Assembly: GCF_011751075.1 (NCBI RefSeq)
Contig: NZ_JAALLN010000001.1
Location: 781,113 to 845,112, forward strand
DNA length: 64,000 nt
Origin: Flavobacterium poyangense
GTDB lineage: Bacteria; Bacteroidota; Bacteroidia; Flavobacteriales; Flavobacteriaceae
Direction: 5' to 3'
Shown: in pieces, positions 29,035 through 37,651 of the stretch
Layout of the letters: every line of letters starts with the position of its first letter
How positions within the stretch are numbered: the stretch's first letter is position 1
The notes under the pieces: model-generated
Told to the model about the DNA's origin: nothing
Databases searched by the model: none
Seen by the model: only the letters and a program-made list of their open reading frames with translations
Program-made: the position numbers and the translations under genes

Positions 29035-29247
29035 TCAATCTAACAGTACACAAATATATCCGAGACAATTTACATAATCTATTATGTTTTTGGGTTCTAA
29101 TTCGACGCCCTCAACTCTTAATATTTTATCACAATCCTCCAGATCAAAATTGATCTTGTAATCCGGAAACTGAGTCTGGATCACCGCGATTATATAATTT
29201 TTGTCTGATTCTTTCTGAACATTTGTTTTAAAAACCTCAACAACCAT
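29035..29247 (-). CDS. Small conserved protein, 70 residues
   Basis: A soluble protein with the pattern MVVEVFKTNVQKESD..DLEDCDKILRVEG. It matches my memory of a small Bacteroidota family with an HMA-like alpha-beta plaited fold, but the CxxC metal motif is absent (a single Cys in EDCDK). Function unknown. It is short, but its composition is that of a folded protein, it starts with ATG and it is clear of repeats. Confidence 0.6.
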   Translation of the reverse strand: MVVEVFKTNVQKESDKNYIIAVIQTQFPDYKINFDLEDCDKILRVEGVELEPKNIIDYVNCLGYICVLLD

Positions 29248-29910
29248 AACGTTATTTTTAATAATAAAAAAACTGGAATTTTTAATTTTGCCGCGAATTA
29301 CACTAATTCTTTATGCAGAGCGTTCTATCGTACATTCGCAAAAATTCGTATAATTCACGATAACTTTTTAATCGGAAACATTCGGTTGGTTCATTCACCT
29401 TTTACTGCCTTTGAAACAATACTGACATCGTTTTATTAGCTGAGGCGTAATTCGATATTCATACGCAACACCGGATTTAAAACTCCAGCGGATTTAACTT
29501 ATAAATACCTTTTAAATTTGAGGTGTTTAAAGTTAAGAAAAAAAATCTCAGACTCCGATTCGGTTCCAAATTGTTTTTTTTTTTGCAAGGATCAAAAACC
29601 GAAAACAAATGCAAATGAGAAGCACTTATTACAATAGCATAATTAAACCAACGCCGTATCATTTACACCAATAGTGTTCGTATAATTCTTGTTCGACAAG
29701 CCGTTGTACATTATAATATTGATCTAATTTTGTCCTTATGACGATTCTCAAAATTTAGTGAACACGATCTATCTTTTATTACTACTAAAATTGCTTTAGT
29801 TTTTTTTAAATTAATACTAAGCTTGGTCATAAAAAAGCCTTTTTTCCGCTGAAATACTTACAATTAAATATTGTAATTTTGAAAACTAAGACAATTAAAA
29901 CAATACTTCC
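29248..29910. other. 663-base gap without a credible gene
   Basis: It contains a degenerate CGAATTACACTAATTC...AATTCGTATAATTCACG hairpin repeat at about 29290-29360 and otherwise low-complexity AT-rich sequence. A 61-codon minus-strand frame at 29477-29662 looks random. TAATTTTG at 29874-29881 fits a -7 element for the next gene, about 30 bases before its ATG. Confidence 0.6.
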
Positions 29911-30255
29911 ATGGAAATTTTTAAAATTCTGAAATCCTATAAAACCCAATACGAGAATCCTATTGTTTTGCATTCAGGTGAAATTGTGAATCTGGGAGAA
30001 GAGGAAAAAGAAGAAAAATGGAAGGGTTGGATTTGGGCAGAAAGTAAAACCAATAAAGGCTGGATACCAATCCGGATACTTAAAATTTCAGATGATAAAA
30101 AGACCGGAAAAGTTTTAGAATATTACTCCGCTAAAGAACTTGATGTTGAACAAGGTGATCACATTGAAAAAATCAAACCTTTAAATGGCTGGACATGGTC
30201 CCGAAATATAAAAAACAATGCCGAAGGATGGATTCCCGACGAAATCATAGAATAA
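29911..30255 (+). CDS. SH3-like domain protein, 114 residues
   Basis: A small soluble protein with two related halves. Each has a GWxW then a GWIP signature (GWIWAES..KGWIPIRI and GWTWSRN..GWIPDEII), a pattern of variant SH3-domain proteins. The strand order suggests two SH3-like barrels, or one split between repeats. No signal peptide. Binding partner unknown. A -7-like element lies 30 bases upstream. Confidence 0.72.
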   Translation: MEIFKILKSYKTQYENPIVLHSGEIVNLGEEEKEEKWKGWIWAESKTNKGWIPIRILKISDDKKTGKVLEYYSAKELDVEQGDHIEKIKPLNGWTWSRNIKNNAEGWIPDEIIE

Positions 30256-30590
30256 AATCATAGGATGCAAAACTTAAACATTTGCTTATAACCTTCCAAT
30301 TATTTTATCCTAATAAACTTATAAATATATTTTTAAGGAGTTAGAAAAAATGTTTTTTTTACATTGTCAAATTGCTAATCACACAGTCCAAAAAATACTT
30401 CAACCCCTTAAATCTTTGTGACTAAAGAAAAACAAATACTGCTCAAAAAATTAATTTAGCACATTAGCTGCCTTTTTTCTTAAAAAAGTTAAGGAGCAAA
30501 AATGCCAACTATTAGTCGATTTTTATAGCTTTGTAAAATCACTTTTTTCCTAAAAAATAATTAGGGAGACAATTATAATTTTTTGAGAGA
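30256..30590. other. 335-base gap, no gene seen
   Basis: AT-rich. Two related words, CTTTTTTCTTAAAAAAG (30472-30488) and a CTTTTTTCCTAAAAAATA word (from about 30542), can each fold weakly and may end the upstream transcript. Nothing else is recognisable. Confidence 0.45.
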
Positions 30591-31271
30591 ATGAAGTCTA
30601 TTACTTTAACTTTTTTATTTTTCCTGTTTATTTGTTTCACTTCTTACTCACAAATGAGTTCAGATGAGATATTCGACAGCTTTAAACAGGGCGAACGTAC
30701 AAACTGTTCCTCGATTGCCTTTATTAAAGCTTCTTTAAATGTTTATGGTCTTGATAACCTTTTTGTAACTGAAAAAGTAAACGATAATGGGTATAAAATA
30801 ACATTAAAAAACAAGGCTTCCTTTACTTTAAAAAATGAAGAACTTGATAAAGCAAGTTTCTCTGCCGGTTTTGTGCTAATTAAAGAAAATGAGGAAACCA
30901 TAAAAATAAAAGACTACGCCGTATTGACTTACGCGGTAATGGCAAAATACAAACAAATTATTGACAGGGAAGCAACTTTTGACAAAGCATTGGAGGATTT
31001 AGAAGATGGAGAGGTCTATACACCAACCATTTATAAATATTTAGGATTCGAAAAAGACAAACAAGTACTGCCTTTAAAGCGTTTATCAGGAAATGAATAT
31101 TGTGGTGTTGTGGCATGGTCAACTGCGCATGCTGTTTTTGTTTGCGAAGAATATATGGACTATTATGGCAATAAAAAACACATATGGGGCAAATATCCCG
31201 GGCGTTTCAGAATCATTAATACGGATTCTATTTCCAAACACTTAGAAAAACCGGATAACGCAAACTTGTAA
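30591..31271 (+). CDS. Exported protein of unknown function with Cys/His pattern
   Basis: A 226-residue protein with a signal peptide (MKSITLTFLFFLFICFTSYSQ). The mature part starts with GERTNCSSIAFIKASLNVYG, a Cys followed by a helix, and later has WSTAHAVFV, a His between strands. That spacing is like papain-fold peptidases of the calpain or transglutaminase type, so a cysteine peptidase is possible, but I do not recognise the family. It has no close operon partners. The reading is clear; the function is a guess. Confidence 0.6.
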   Translation: MKSITLTFLFFLFICFTSYSQMSSDEIFDSFKQGERTNCSSIAFIKASLNVYGLDNLFVTEKVNDNGYKITLKNKASFTLKNEELDKASFSAGFVLIKENEETIKIKDYAVLTYAVMAKYKQIIDREATFDKALEDLEDGEVYTPTIYKYLGFEKDKQVLPLKRLSGNEYCGVVAWSTAHAVFVCEEYMDYYGNKKHIWGKYPGRFRIINTDSISKHLEKPDNANL

Positions 31272-31678
31272 TTCTACCAAAGAACGGCAAACGGTTTATC
31301 TTTAGTTCCGGAATTCCTTTTAATTGATTTTTTCGTTGCGTAAATTGTAATAATCAATCTCTCGCAAAGTCGCCAAGTCGCTAAGTTTTTTTTGCACGCA
31401 GATTTAGCAGATCGGGCTGATATTTTGGTTTTGCAATTAGATAAAAGTAATCTGCAAAATCTGCGTGAAAAAATTTCTCTGCAAAAAATAGGAGTCGCAA
31501 AGAATTAAAATTAGTCCCCATACAAAATACCTGATTCAAGCCATTTGCATAACCAACCCTACAAAATTGACCTAAAATAAATACTGAGATTAATACATTA
31601 TTTTACAGTCAAAATACTTTGCACCTTTGTACCTTTGAACCTTTGCCACTAAAAAAAACTAAAGCTCCAAATTGAAAT
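31272..31678. repeat. Gap with CGCAGATTTAGCAGAT inverted repeat, copy 2
   Basis: Arms at 31391-31412 and 31450-31473 repeat the family at 16291-16377. A CGCAAAGTCGCCAAGTCGC word precedes it (about 31363). At 31617-31646 a 9-10 base unit (TTTGCACC, TTTGTACC, TTTGAACC, TTTGCCAC) runs in tandem and contains TACCTTTG at 31630-31637, a possible -7 for the next gene. Confidence 0.65.
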
Positions 31679-32920
31679 ATGACACGAGAACATTATATTC
31701 CCTTCAACAAGGAATTCTTACTCGAGCAACAAATAAGTGCTTTCGCTGAAGACGAACAAAAAAAAGAGACTTTTAAAAAGTTGTTTGACATCGTCGAACA
31801 TTATTATCATTACGAAGCCTTTAACCTAAACCGTAATCTAAAACAAAACTACGCTTTATTCGACCCCGATTTGAGTCCGAAAGAACGTGAAGCTTTTGTT
31901 GGCAAAAGTGATTTTTTGATTTTTAAAGAAACCCTTCATAAAGTTTTAGCGCATGGTAATTATACCCGTATAGATCAGGAAACTTTAGATCGGGCCTTTA
32001 AAGAATCGGACTTAATTGGTTTAAATCTTTCTATAGATTTTAACGCTTTTAAAGACTACGAATTATACGTTCGCGGACATCACCAAGCAACAGAAAAAGT
32101 TTCTAAATTTATTTTCTGGAAAAAGGAAATAGAAGTAGAATACTACGATCGTGTAATGATTTATCTGAATTACAACGAAGCCGATTATCTAAAAGAGAAA
32201 AAAGTCAAATTAGGAAAAATGCCCGTTGATCCGGGTTCTATTGGATTAAAAATCTTCAAACGCGTTCCTAAAAACGACCTTGAAACTATATTTCCGAATG
32301 CGATTCCGAGAATGTCAACACGGGATAAATTATTCTTTTGGGTACCGGGAATCGGTGGTGGTATTTCGTTGTTAAGCACAACGGTAATTCCGGCATTGAT
32401 TGGCATGTACGCCGCCTATAAATCGGGAGAAACAATTGATTTGTTAAACAGTAAAGCTTCCTTAAATCAGGGGTTAATTGCATTGGGAATATTGTGTGCT
32501 TACTTGTTCCGTCAGTACAGCAACTTTATCAACAAAAAAATCAAATACGGAAAAATGCTTTCCGACAGTCTTTACTTTAAGAATCTCGGAAACAACAGTG
32601 GTGTTTTTTACTCGCTTCTGAACTCTTCTGAAGAAGAAGTCCTTAAAGAAACCATATTAGCCTACGCTTTTTTATACAGAAGTCCTGTTCCGCTAACAGA
32701 AGACGAACTCGATACTCAAATTGAATCCTGGTTCCTCACACAGCTCCATACCGATCTGGATTTTGATGTAAAAGATGCTTTAGAAAAATTACAAAATATT
32801 GGTCTTGGTATAGAAAAAAACGGAAAATGGGAAGTTATCGGACTGGATCATGCCCTTGTCAAAATCGACAAATTATGGGACAGTGTTTTTGAATACAATC
32901 AGGAAGTTAAAGAATATTAA
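31679..32920 (+). CDS. DUF3754 (TMEM143-like) membrane protein
   Basis: A 413-residue protein with a long soluble N-terminal part containing YYDRVMIYLNY and KIFKRVPKNDLETIFPNA, then two adjacent transmembrane helices (about 225-250 and 258-275) and a C-terminal soluble helical part. This is the order of DUF3754 proteins, related to the mitochondrial protein TMEM143. The molecular role is unknown. It stands alone, with a bidirectional terminator downstream. Confidence 0.78.
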   Translation: MTREHYIPFNKEFLLEQQISAFAEDEQKKETFKKLFDIVEHYYHYEAFNLNRNLKQNYALFDPDLSPKEREAFVGKSDFLIFKETLHKVLAHGNYTRIDQETLDRAFKESDLIGLNLSIDFNAFKDYELYVRGHHQATEKVSKFIFWKKEIEVEYYDRVMIYLNYNEADYLKEKKVKLGKMPVDPGSIGLKIFKRVPKNDLETIFPNAIPRMSTRDKLFFWVPGIGGGISLLSTTVIPALIGMYAAYKSGETIDLLNSKASLNQGLIALGILCAYLFRQYSNFINKKIKYGKMLSDSLYFKNLGNNSGVFYSLLNSSEEEVLKETILAYAFLYRSPVPLTEDELDTQIESWFLTQLHTDLDFDVKDALEKLQNIGLGIEKNGKWEVIGLDHALVKIDKLWDSVFEYNQEVKEY

Positions 32921-33011
32921 ATGCCGGATTTTAAACGTAATTCAATTTTGATTGCTCCATTGTATATAGGAAGTTTTATTTTATTACAGATATAATAAAG
33001 TTAACTAAACA

Positions 33012-33039
33012 AAAAAGAGGACGAAATTGTCCTCTTTTT
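33012..33039. terminator. Bidirectional terminator
   Basis: Arms AAAAAGAGGAC (33012-33022) and GTCCTCTTTTT (33029-33039) with a 6-base loop. It lies between two convergent genes and has A and T runs on both sides. Confidence 0.85.
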
Positions 33040-33067
33040 AATTGTATAATTTTACAAGTAGATTCTT

Positions 33068-33613
33068 TTAAACTTCCATAAGATCGTCTACAGTCTCCCC
33101 CATGTCACCAACGGCAACCAATGCAGGTTTTGATGCTTTTAAGGTATTGAATCTTTCCAATTGCGCCATTTCTCCTTCTTCACCACTAAAGTACGGGAAA
33201 ACGTCCATAATTGGCGATTCTGAAATAGCAGGAATGGTATAATCTCCCATAGTGTTTTTCATTACCGTAATCGTATTGTCGTAAGCTTCTTTTACATCAT
33301 TTGCCTGAACCAAAAGATACATATTGGTTTTTCTTTCTTTACCGCTTTCTTCGTCATAAGCCATTAAAGTAACTTTTGATTTAAACCAACGGTCGGCATT
33401 TTCAAATGGGTGTATCTCGGCAAAATTTGCCACTTTTATATTCGTGATTTTAAATTCTTCACTAATGTAAGCAGCCATTTCTTCATTGATTCTGCTTTCT
33501 GCTTCTGTGTAAGATACCGCATCTACCAAATAAGGCTCCGAAGTCACTTTTTGCCCTCCGGTCTCATCCGTTTTTCTGTATTTTACTTTGCATTCGTACC
33601 AAATTGCGCTCAT
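33068..33613 (-). CDS. DUF4494 domain protein
   Basis: A 181-residue soluble protein; the start at ATG 33611-33613 gives MSAIWYECKVKY, the normal family start, rather than an upstream Met that would overlap the -7 element. CAAAGATA at 33635-33642 reads TATCTTTG on the minus strand, a good -7. Two repeats of a strand-rich module can be seen (WYECKVKYRKTDETG and WFKSKVTLMAYDEESG). Function unknown; conserved in Bacteroidota. Confidence 0.78.
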   Translation of the reverse strand: MSAIWYECKVKYRKTDETGGQKVTSEPYLVDAVSYTEAESRINEEMAAYISEEFKITNIKVANFAEIHPFENADRWFKSKVTLMAYDEESGKERKTNMYLLVQANDVKEAYDNTITVMKNTMGDYTIPAISESPIMDVFPYFSGEEGEMAQLERFNTLKASKPALVAVGDMGETVDDLMEV

Positions 33614-33634
33614 TTCTTCTGTTTTTAAGGATGC

Positions 33635-33642
33635 CAAAGATA
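33635..33642 (-). promoter_or_regulatory. -7 element of the DUF4494 gene
   Basis: TATCTTTG on the minus strand fits TAnnTTTG and lies 21 bases before the start codon. No -33 TTG is visible. Confidence 0.45.
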
Positions 33643-33830
33643 GATTTTAAAGGGCATAAAAAGCGACATTTCAGAAAATAGATATTCACAATTTCAACTG
33701 CTCTTTGAACTTACTTTTTACTTTTCACAGATTACTATTTTCGAGACACTTAGAACCGATTATTCCTATTTTAAATTATAAAAAAATAAATAATATTTAA
33801 TAGATTTGTTATATACCTAAATCCAAAACT

Positions 33831-34295
33831 ATGAGAACATTAGAGCAATGGTTTGAAGAATATGCCGTAAGTCATCAGAACCCCAAAAACAAAGCAATAC
33901 ATTACGTCTGTGTTCCCGCAATCTACTTTTCGATTGTAGGTTTATTAATGAGTATTCCAAGCGATTTTATTGCGCGCACCTTGCAACTCAATGCTCCAAT
34001 TGTAGAAAATTGGGCAGTGGTAGTATTACTTTTTGTACTGCTTTTTTACATTCGTTTGTCTGTCGCGATGGCATTTAAAATTGCTGTTTTCTCCACGCTT
34101 TGCCTAATCGCGAATTATTACATCGGACAGGTTTTACCCTTATGGTTGTTCTCGATCGGTGTGTTTGCAATCGCCTGGATCGGGCAATTCTACGGACATA
34201 ATATCGAAGGTAAAAAGCCTTCTTTCTTAAAAGACCTTCAATTTTTAATGATTGGTCCTGCCTGGGTCGTGGAGAATTTGTTTTCGAGGAAATAG
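33831..34295 (+). CDS. Mpo1-like (DUF962) membrane protein
   Basis: A 154-residue protein with about four membrane helices. It keeps the family's histidine motifs: EYAVSHQNPKNKAIHYVCVP near residue 10-30 and WIGQFYGHNIEGKKP near 117-131. Yeast Mpo1 is an iron-dependent 2-hydroxy fatty-acid dioxygenase; bacterial members are less studied. Possibly acts on membrane or sphingolipid-derived fatty acids, which Flavobacteria contain. TAGATTTG at 33801-33808 is a good -7 element. Confidence 0.8.
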   Translation: MRTLEQWFEEYAVSHQNPKNKAIHYVCVPAIYFSIVGLLMSIPSDFIARTLQLNAPIVENWAVVVLLFVLLFYIRLSVAMAFKIAVFSTLCLIANYYIGQVLPLWLFSIGVFAIAWIGQFYGHNIEGKKPSFLKDLQFLMIGPAWVVENLFSRK

Positions 34296-34310
34296 TTGTT
34301 TTTTTAGTCG

Positions 34311-34349
34311 CAGTTTTCAGTCTCAGTCTGAAACTGAAAACTGAAACTC
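34311..34349. repeat. CAGTTTTCAG / CTGAAAACTG hairpin
   Basis: The word AGTTTTCAGT (34312-34321) pairs with ACTGAAAACT (34333-34342), with extra CAGT/ACTG words around. It follows the Mpo1-like gene and may act as a terminator. Confidence 0.55.
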
Positions 34350-34448
34350 AAAACCGAACAATACCTATAATTTTCAGCCTATTAACGTATCCAAGCTTAT
34401 AGGCACGGGACAAATACGCGCTATCGTGGACTCCTTATTTTTACAATA

Positions 34449-34886
34449 TTACTCATCAGATCTGGAATCGGATAGTGTCCCTCCTTTACCTTTAGTCAAA
34501 ACTAACAGGACAATGATTTTAGATTCGTCATTTACTATAAAAGGTAGTATGATTTCTTTATTAAATTTAATATAATATAACCTCTCGTTGTTCTTAAGCT
34601 TTATCTCATTGTTATTCTTATCGTTCTGATATTCTTCAGCAGAATAAACGACTATTTCGTCCTTTTTTTTATATTGTTGTCTTATTGTATTCAAAACATA
34701 GAGACTGGTTTGTTTCCCTTTTTTGGTATATTTTACTGAACTTTCAACAATGCTATCGATAGAAATAGATTTATCTACTATTTGATTTGCGAAATCGTTA
34801 AGTAACTTTATATCACTTTTCACATGGTTATGAAAACATCCCCAACAAAAAAACAAAATTAAAGCAACCGCTATTATTTTTTTCAT
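34449..34886 (-). CDS. Small lipoprotein, candidate immunity partner 1
   Basis: A 145-residue lipoprotein: MKKIIAVALILFFCWGC places the lipidated Cys at 17. The rest is Lys/Asn-rich with mixed helices and strands; I do not recognise a family. It begins 12 bases after the stop of the papain-like lipoprotein gene on the same strand, so the two are almost surely cotranscribed. The layout and shared envelope location suggest it may neutralise or assist that protein; this is inference from position only. Confidence 0.65.
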   Translation of the reverse strand: MKKIIAVALILFFCWGCFHNHVKSDIKLLNDFANQIVDKSISIDSIVESSVKYTKKGKQTSLYVLNTIRQQYKKKDEIVVYSAEEYQNDKNNNEIKLKNNERLYYIKFNKEIILPFIVNDESKIIVLLVLTKGKGGTLSDSRSDE

Positions 34887-34898
34887 TTTTATTTCTTA

Positions 34899-36248
34899 TT
34901 AATTACACGTTCCTCTATTACTTGCTGAATTTGCACCGGTAGTTTGTTTAGTGCCATTAACAGGAGTGGCCATATTTCGTATGTTTTCTCCCAATTGTCC
35001 GGGATTACTTCCTCCTCCTCCGGGCCATGTCCCATATGAATCATTTAAATTTAATCCGCCCAATCTAGCAACTGCAATACCAAAATCAGTACAATTATAG
35101 GTGTTTAAATTATAAGTCTTTGGCACTGTATTATTAGTATAGTTTATAATATTTGCTAACTGACTTGGATTAATACTAGTCGATATGCTCACGTCAAAAT
35201 AATGGTTTTCATCATTACCAAAGGCTTTTGTATCACTAGGTGATGTTATTGGATGTACAGATGTGGCAGGCCAATACCCTATTACTCGTCTAATATTACC
35301 TTGCTGAATAGCTATAAAAGTATGCCCCACATCTCCTGTTAAAGTATAAGCATCTGGCTTATTGGGCTTAGGTTGATCAACATAAATTACTATTTCTGCA
35401 CTTTTAGTCAGATCGAAGCATTTTAAATATTCTTTTATATTAGTTATTACTTTTGCAGGGCCAACGATAACTATTAAATTTGTCGAACTACCACCACCAC
35501 TGCCACCACCGCCGGGTGAAGTATAACCGTCGGGAGTTGTACCGCCGCCACTTGTTGGCATTGGTATAACAGGACGCGGATTATATACAACCGGAGTTCC
35601 TTTACCTGGCCCCGTTATAATAACGGGTCTTAGCGGGATTGCAGGACCATCACCGTTTCCTAAACCACCACATCCACCATCACCAAAATCAGCGTAAACA
35701 CAGGGAGGATCAGGTGGAGCTTTAGCGGTCTTATTTCTAGCAATCGAAAATTCGGCAACTCCTTCCTCAACCAACCGGTTATCTACAAATTTAGCGGCTC
35801 GCACCGGACCTCTTTTTAAGTCCCAAACCGTTATATAACCCGTAAAATCTCCTCCATCTACAGATCGACTCTCCGGTTTCACATTTTTATTGGAATAAGA
35901 TTCAAACACAAGAGCTTTGTACTTGTTGTTGTCTAATTTATAAATATACAATTTTTGCTCCCACAATTCCCGCTCCTCTTTTTTGAGCTCCAAAACTGGT
36001 ACAATAATAGTCGGCGTACCGTCTTCTGATTTTGTAAGTTTTGCTTCTTGCCAATCGTAATTTAAATTTTGAACTAATTCATAATTTTTGCCATTGGATT
36101 CATACTCCTTAAACCATGTTTTAGCTGATAAAAATGTTTTAGTCTGATCTGCTTGTTCATCAGGGGCTAACTTTTCGGTTTCACAACTGATCGTCAGGAT
36201 AGTCACACTAAAAATAAAAGCAGCTATAATCGCATTTTCTCTTTTCAT
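34899..36248 (-). CDS. Modular lipoprotein with permuted papain-like C-terminal domain
   Basis: A 449-residue protein. The start at ATG 36246-36248 gives MKRENA and a lipoprotein signal (LTISC, Cys22), aligned with its paralogue at 41937; an upstream Met in frame falls in the leader shared with that paralogue. Residues 23-177 form a conserved domain (TWFKEYESNGKNYELVQNL, DFTGYITVWDLKRGPVRAA). A Gly/Pro-rich linker (PPDPPC, then GGCGGLGNGDGP and GGGGSGGG) runs to about 256. The C-terminal part has GHTFI (His309) and YNCTDF (Cys386), a His-before-Cys order typical of permuted papain or NlpC-type folds. Probably a surface or periplasmic peptidase or amidase. Confidence 0.75.
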   Translation of the reverse strand: MKRENAIIAAFIFSVTILTISCETEKLAPDEQADQTKTFLSAKTWFKEYESNGKNYELVQNLNYDWQEAKLTKSEDGTPTIIVPVLELKKEERELWEQKLYIYKLDNNKYKALVFESYSNKNVKPESRSVDGGDFTGYITVWDLKRGPVRAAKFVDNRLVEEGVAEFSIARNKTAKAPPDPPCVYADFGDGGCGGLGNGDGPAIPLRPVIITGPGKGTPVVYNPRPVIPMPTSGGGTTPDGYTSPGGGGSGGGSSTNLIVIVGPAKVITNIKEYLKCFDLTKSAEIVIYVDQPKPNKPDAYTLTGDVGHTFIAIQQGNIRRVIGYWPATSVHPITSPSDTKAFGNDENHYFDVSISTSINPSQLANIINYTNNTVPKTYNLNTYNCTDFGIAVARLGGLNLNDSYGTWPGGGGSNPGQLGENIRNMATPVNGTKQTTGANSASNRGTCN

Positions 36249-36480
36249 TGTTCTGCTTTTTACCATTTCATTTCGCATTTTGCCGGGCTGAATTGGATTT
36301 GGTTTATTCCCATCTTTCATTTAAAATCATCCATCCATTATTTTACTAATGCAATTGCTCAACAAATTCTTTAATTTTAAATAATTACTCATTGTTATTT
36401 GTTTTTCGCAAGCTTATCGTTTTATGTAGTGCTTTCTGTAGTAATAAATATATAAGTTTTTTCTTACTTTTAAGCAAATG
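36249..36480 (-). promoter_or_regulatory. Leader region duplicated upstream of both modular lipoproteins
   Basis: The bases upstream of the start (36249 to about 36450) resemble those upstream of the second lipoprotein (43380 to about 43580). Shared words include AATTACTCATT, CAACAAATTCTT and CAAGCTT in the same order. So the promoter and untranslated leader were copied with the N-terminal module. The remaining gap to 36803 is AT-rich with nothing clear. Confidence 0.65.
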
Positions 36481-36803
36481 TATGCATTTTTTTCAATTGA
36501 AAGTAATTGTAAGATTTTTTTAACACAAAAAAAAACAGACTTAAGTAGGTTCTAAAACAAGAGAGCTTTACCCCATTGCAGAACTTTGACCCCGATAGCG
36601 CAGATTTCCTGACAATTAAATAGAAATTTCAGCCAAATACTAATTCCATAAACTGTTTTATCCTACACTATTTTTATAAATTAGCCATTTAAAAAAACTT
36701 CCGAATCTCCTTTAAAACCTTTTATATACACATAAGTATATTATAAAAACATATTACTGGAAATATCGAATATAGAATTACTTAAAAACAGAAAAAAAAC
36801 TAA

Positions 36804-37541
36804 ATGAAAATATATTCTGCAATACAAATTGGAGATTATCATAAAAATAATTGCGAAGATCATTTGTACGTTGGAGAATACGGGAAAAACAAAATTCTTT
36901 GTGCCGTTATGGATGGCTGTACAACCGCACTGGAAAGTCATTTCGCTTCAACATTAGTTGGAAAAATTCTAAAGAAGATTTGTATTGAAAAAGGGTATAA
37001 AGAATTCATTGAAAAAAATGAGATTCAACTAAATATCGAAGACCACTTAAAATCAATTCTACAAGAATTAATGGTTGAGCTCAAGACGGTAAAAAATCTA
37101 TTAATGCTTGACACTAAAGAACTATTAACGACTTTAATTATCATGCTGCTCGACAAGAGTACTGAACAAGGAATCATTCTGGCAATTGGCGATGGATTTG
37201 TAAATATTAATGGCAAAATAACTGAGTTCGAACAAGACAACAAACCCGATTATCTGGGTTTTCATTTAGCAGAAGATTTTGAACTATTTTACAATTCTCT
37301 GGAGCAGAAAATAGCGTTTAACAAAATAGAGGATTTGAGTATTTCGACCGATGGAATATTTACTTTTGAAAAATTGGTCCTGGCAAAATCTAAAGAAGAA
37401 ATCAACGTATCGGAGTTTTTAACCACAGAAAAAACATTTTGCGAGACAGACGAAATGCTTAACCTAAAACTAAAGAAATTAGAAAATGATTTTGGATTAA
37501 AACCTACTGATGATCTTTCCATGATTAGAATTATCAAATAA
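36804..37541 (+). CDS. PP2C-like serine/threonine phosphatase
   Basis: A 245-residue cytosolic protein with the PP2C metal-binding aspartates in order: CEDH (Asp19), AVMDGC (Asp37), AIGDG (Asp130), STDGI (Asp183) and DDLSM (Asp237). It is shorter than the typical PP2C domain but all motifs are seen. It probably removes phosphate from Ser/Thr residues of a partner; no kinase gene is adjacent. It diverges from the modular lipoprotein, lies 110 bases upstream of the convergent AbiH gene, and may belong to defence or to the accessory module. Confidence 0.8.
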   Translation: MKIYSAIQIGDYHKNNCEDHLYVGEYGKNKILCAVMDGCTTALESHFASTLVGKILKKICIEKGYKEFIEKNEIQLNIEDHLKSILQELMVELKTVKNLLMLDTKELLTTLIIMLLDKSTEQGIILAIGDGFVNINGKITEFEQDNKPDYLGFHLAEDFELFYNSLEQKIAFNKIEDLSISTDGIFTFEKLVLAKSKEEINVSEFLTTEKTFCETDEMLNLKLKKLENDFGLKPTDDLSMIRIIK

Positions 37542-37568
37542 AAATCAAACTACCCCAAAAAAACTATC

Positions 37569-37588
37569 GCACGGATTTGAAATCCGCG
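37569..37588. repeat. CGGATTTGAAATCCG palindrome
   Basis: A perfect 7-bp arm pair around one base at 37572-37586, flanked by GCGGGATCGGGGG. A relative lies at 40721-40741, followed by CAATCGGG. Confidence 0.6.
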
Positions 37589-37651
37589 GGATCGGGGGCA
37601 TAAAAAGCAATTTTAAATTTATTACAATCTTTTTCTTTACCTACAGAATCT

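Noticed and set aside
29477..29662. A 61-codon minus-strand frame
   Set aside because: Composition is random-like with no homology or promoter; it runs through low-complexity sequence.
36249..36320. An upstream start for the papain-like lipoprotein
   Set aside because: It would put 24 hydrophilic residues before the lipoprotein signal, and the same bases are leader in the paralogue.
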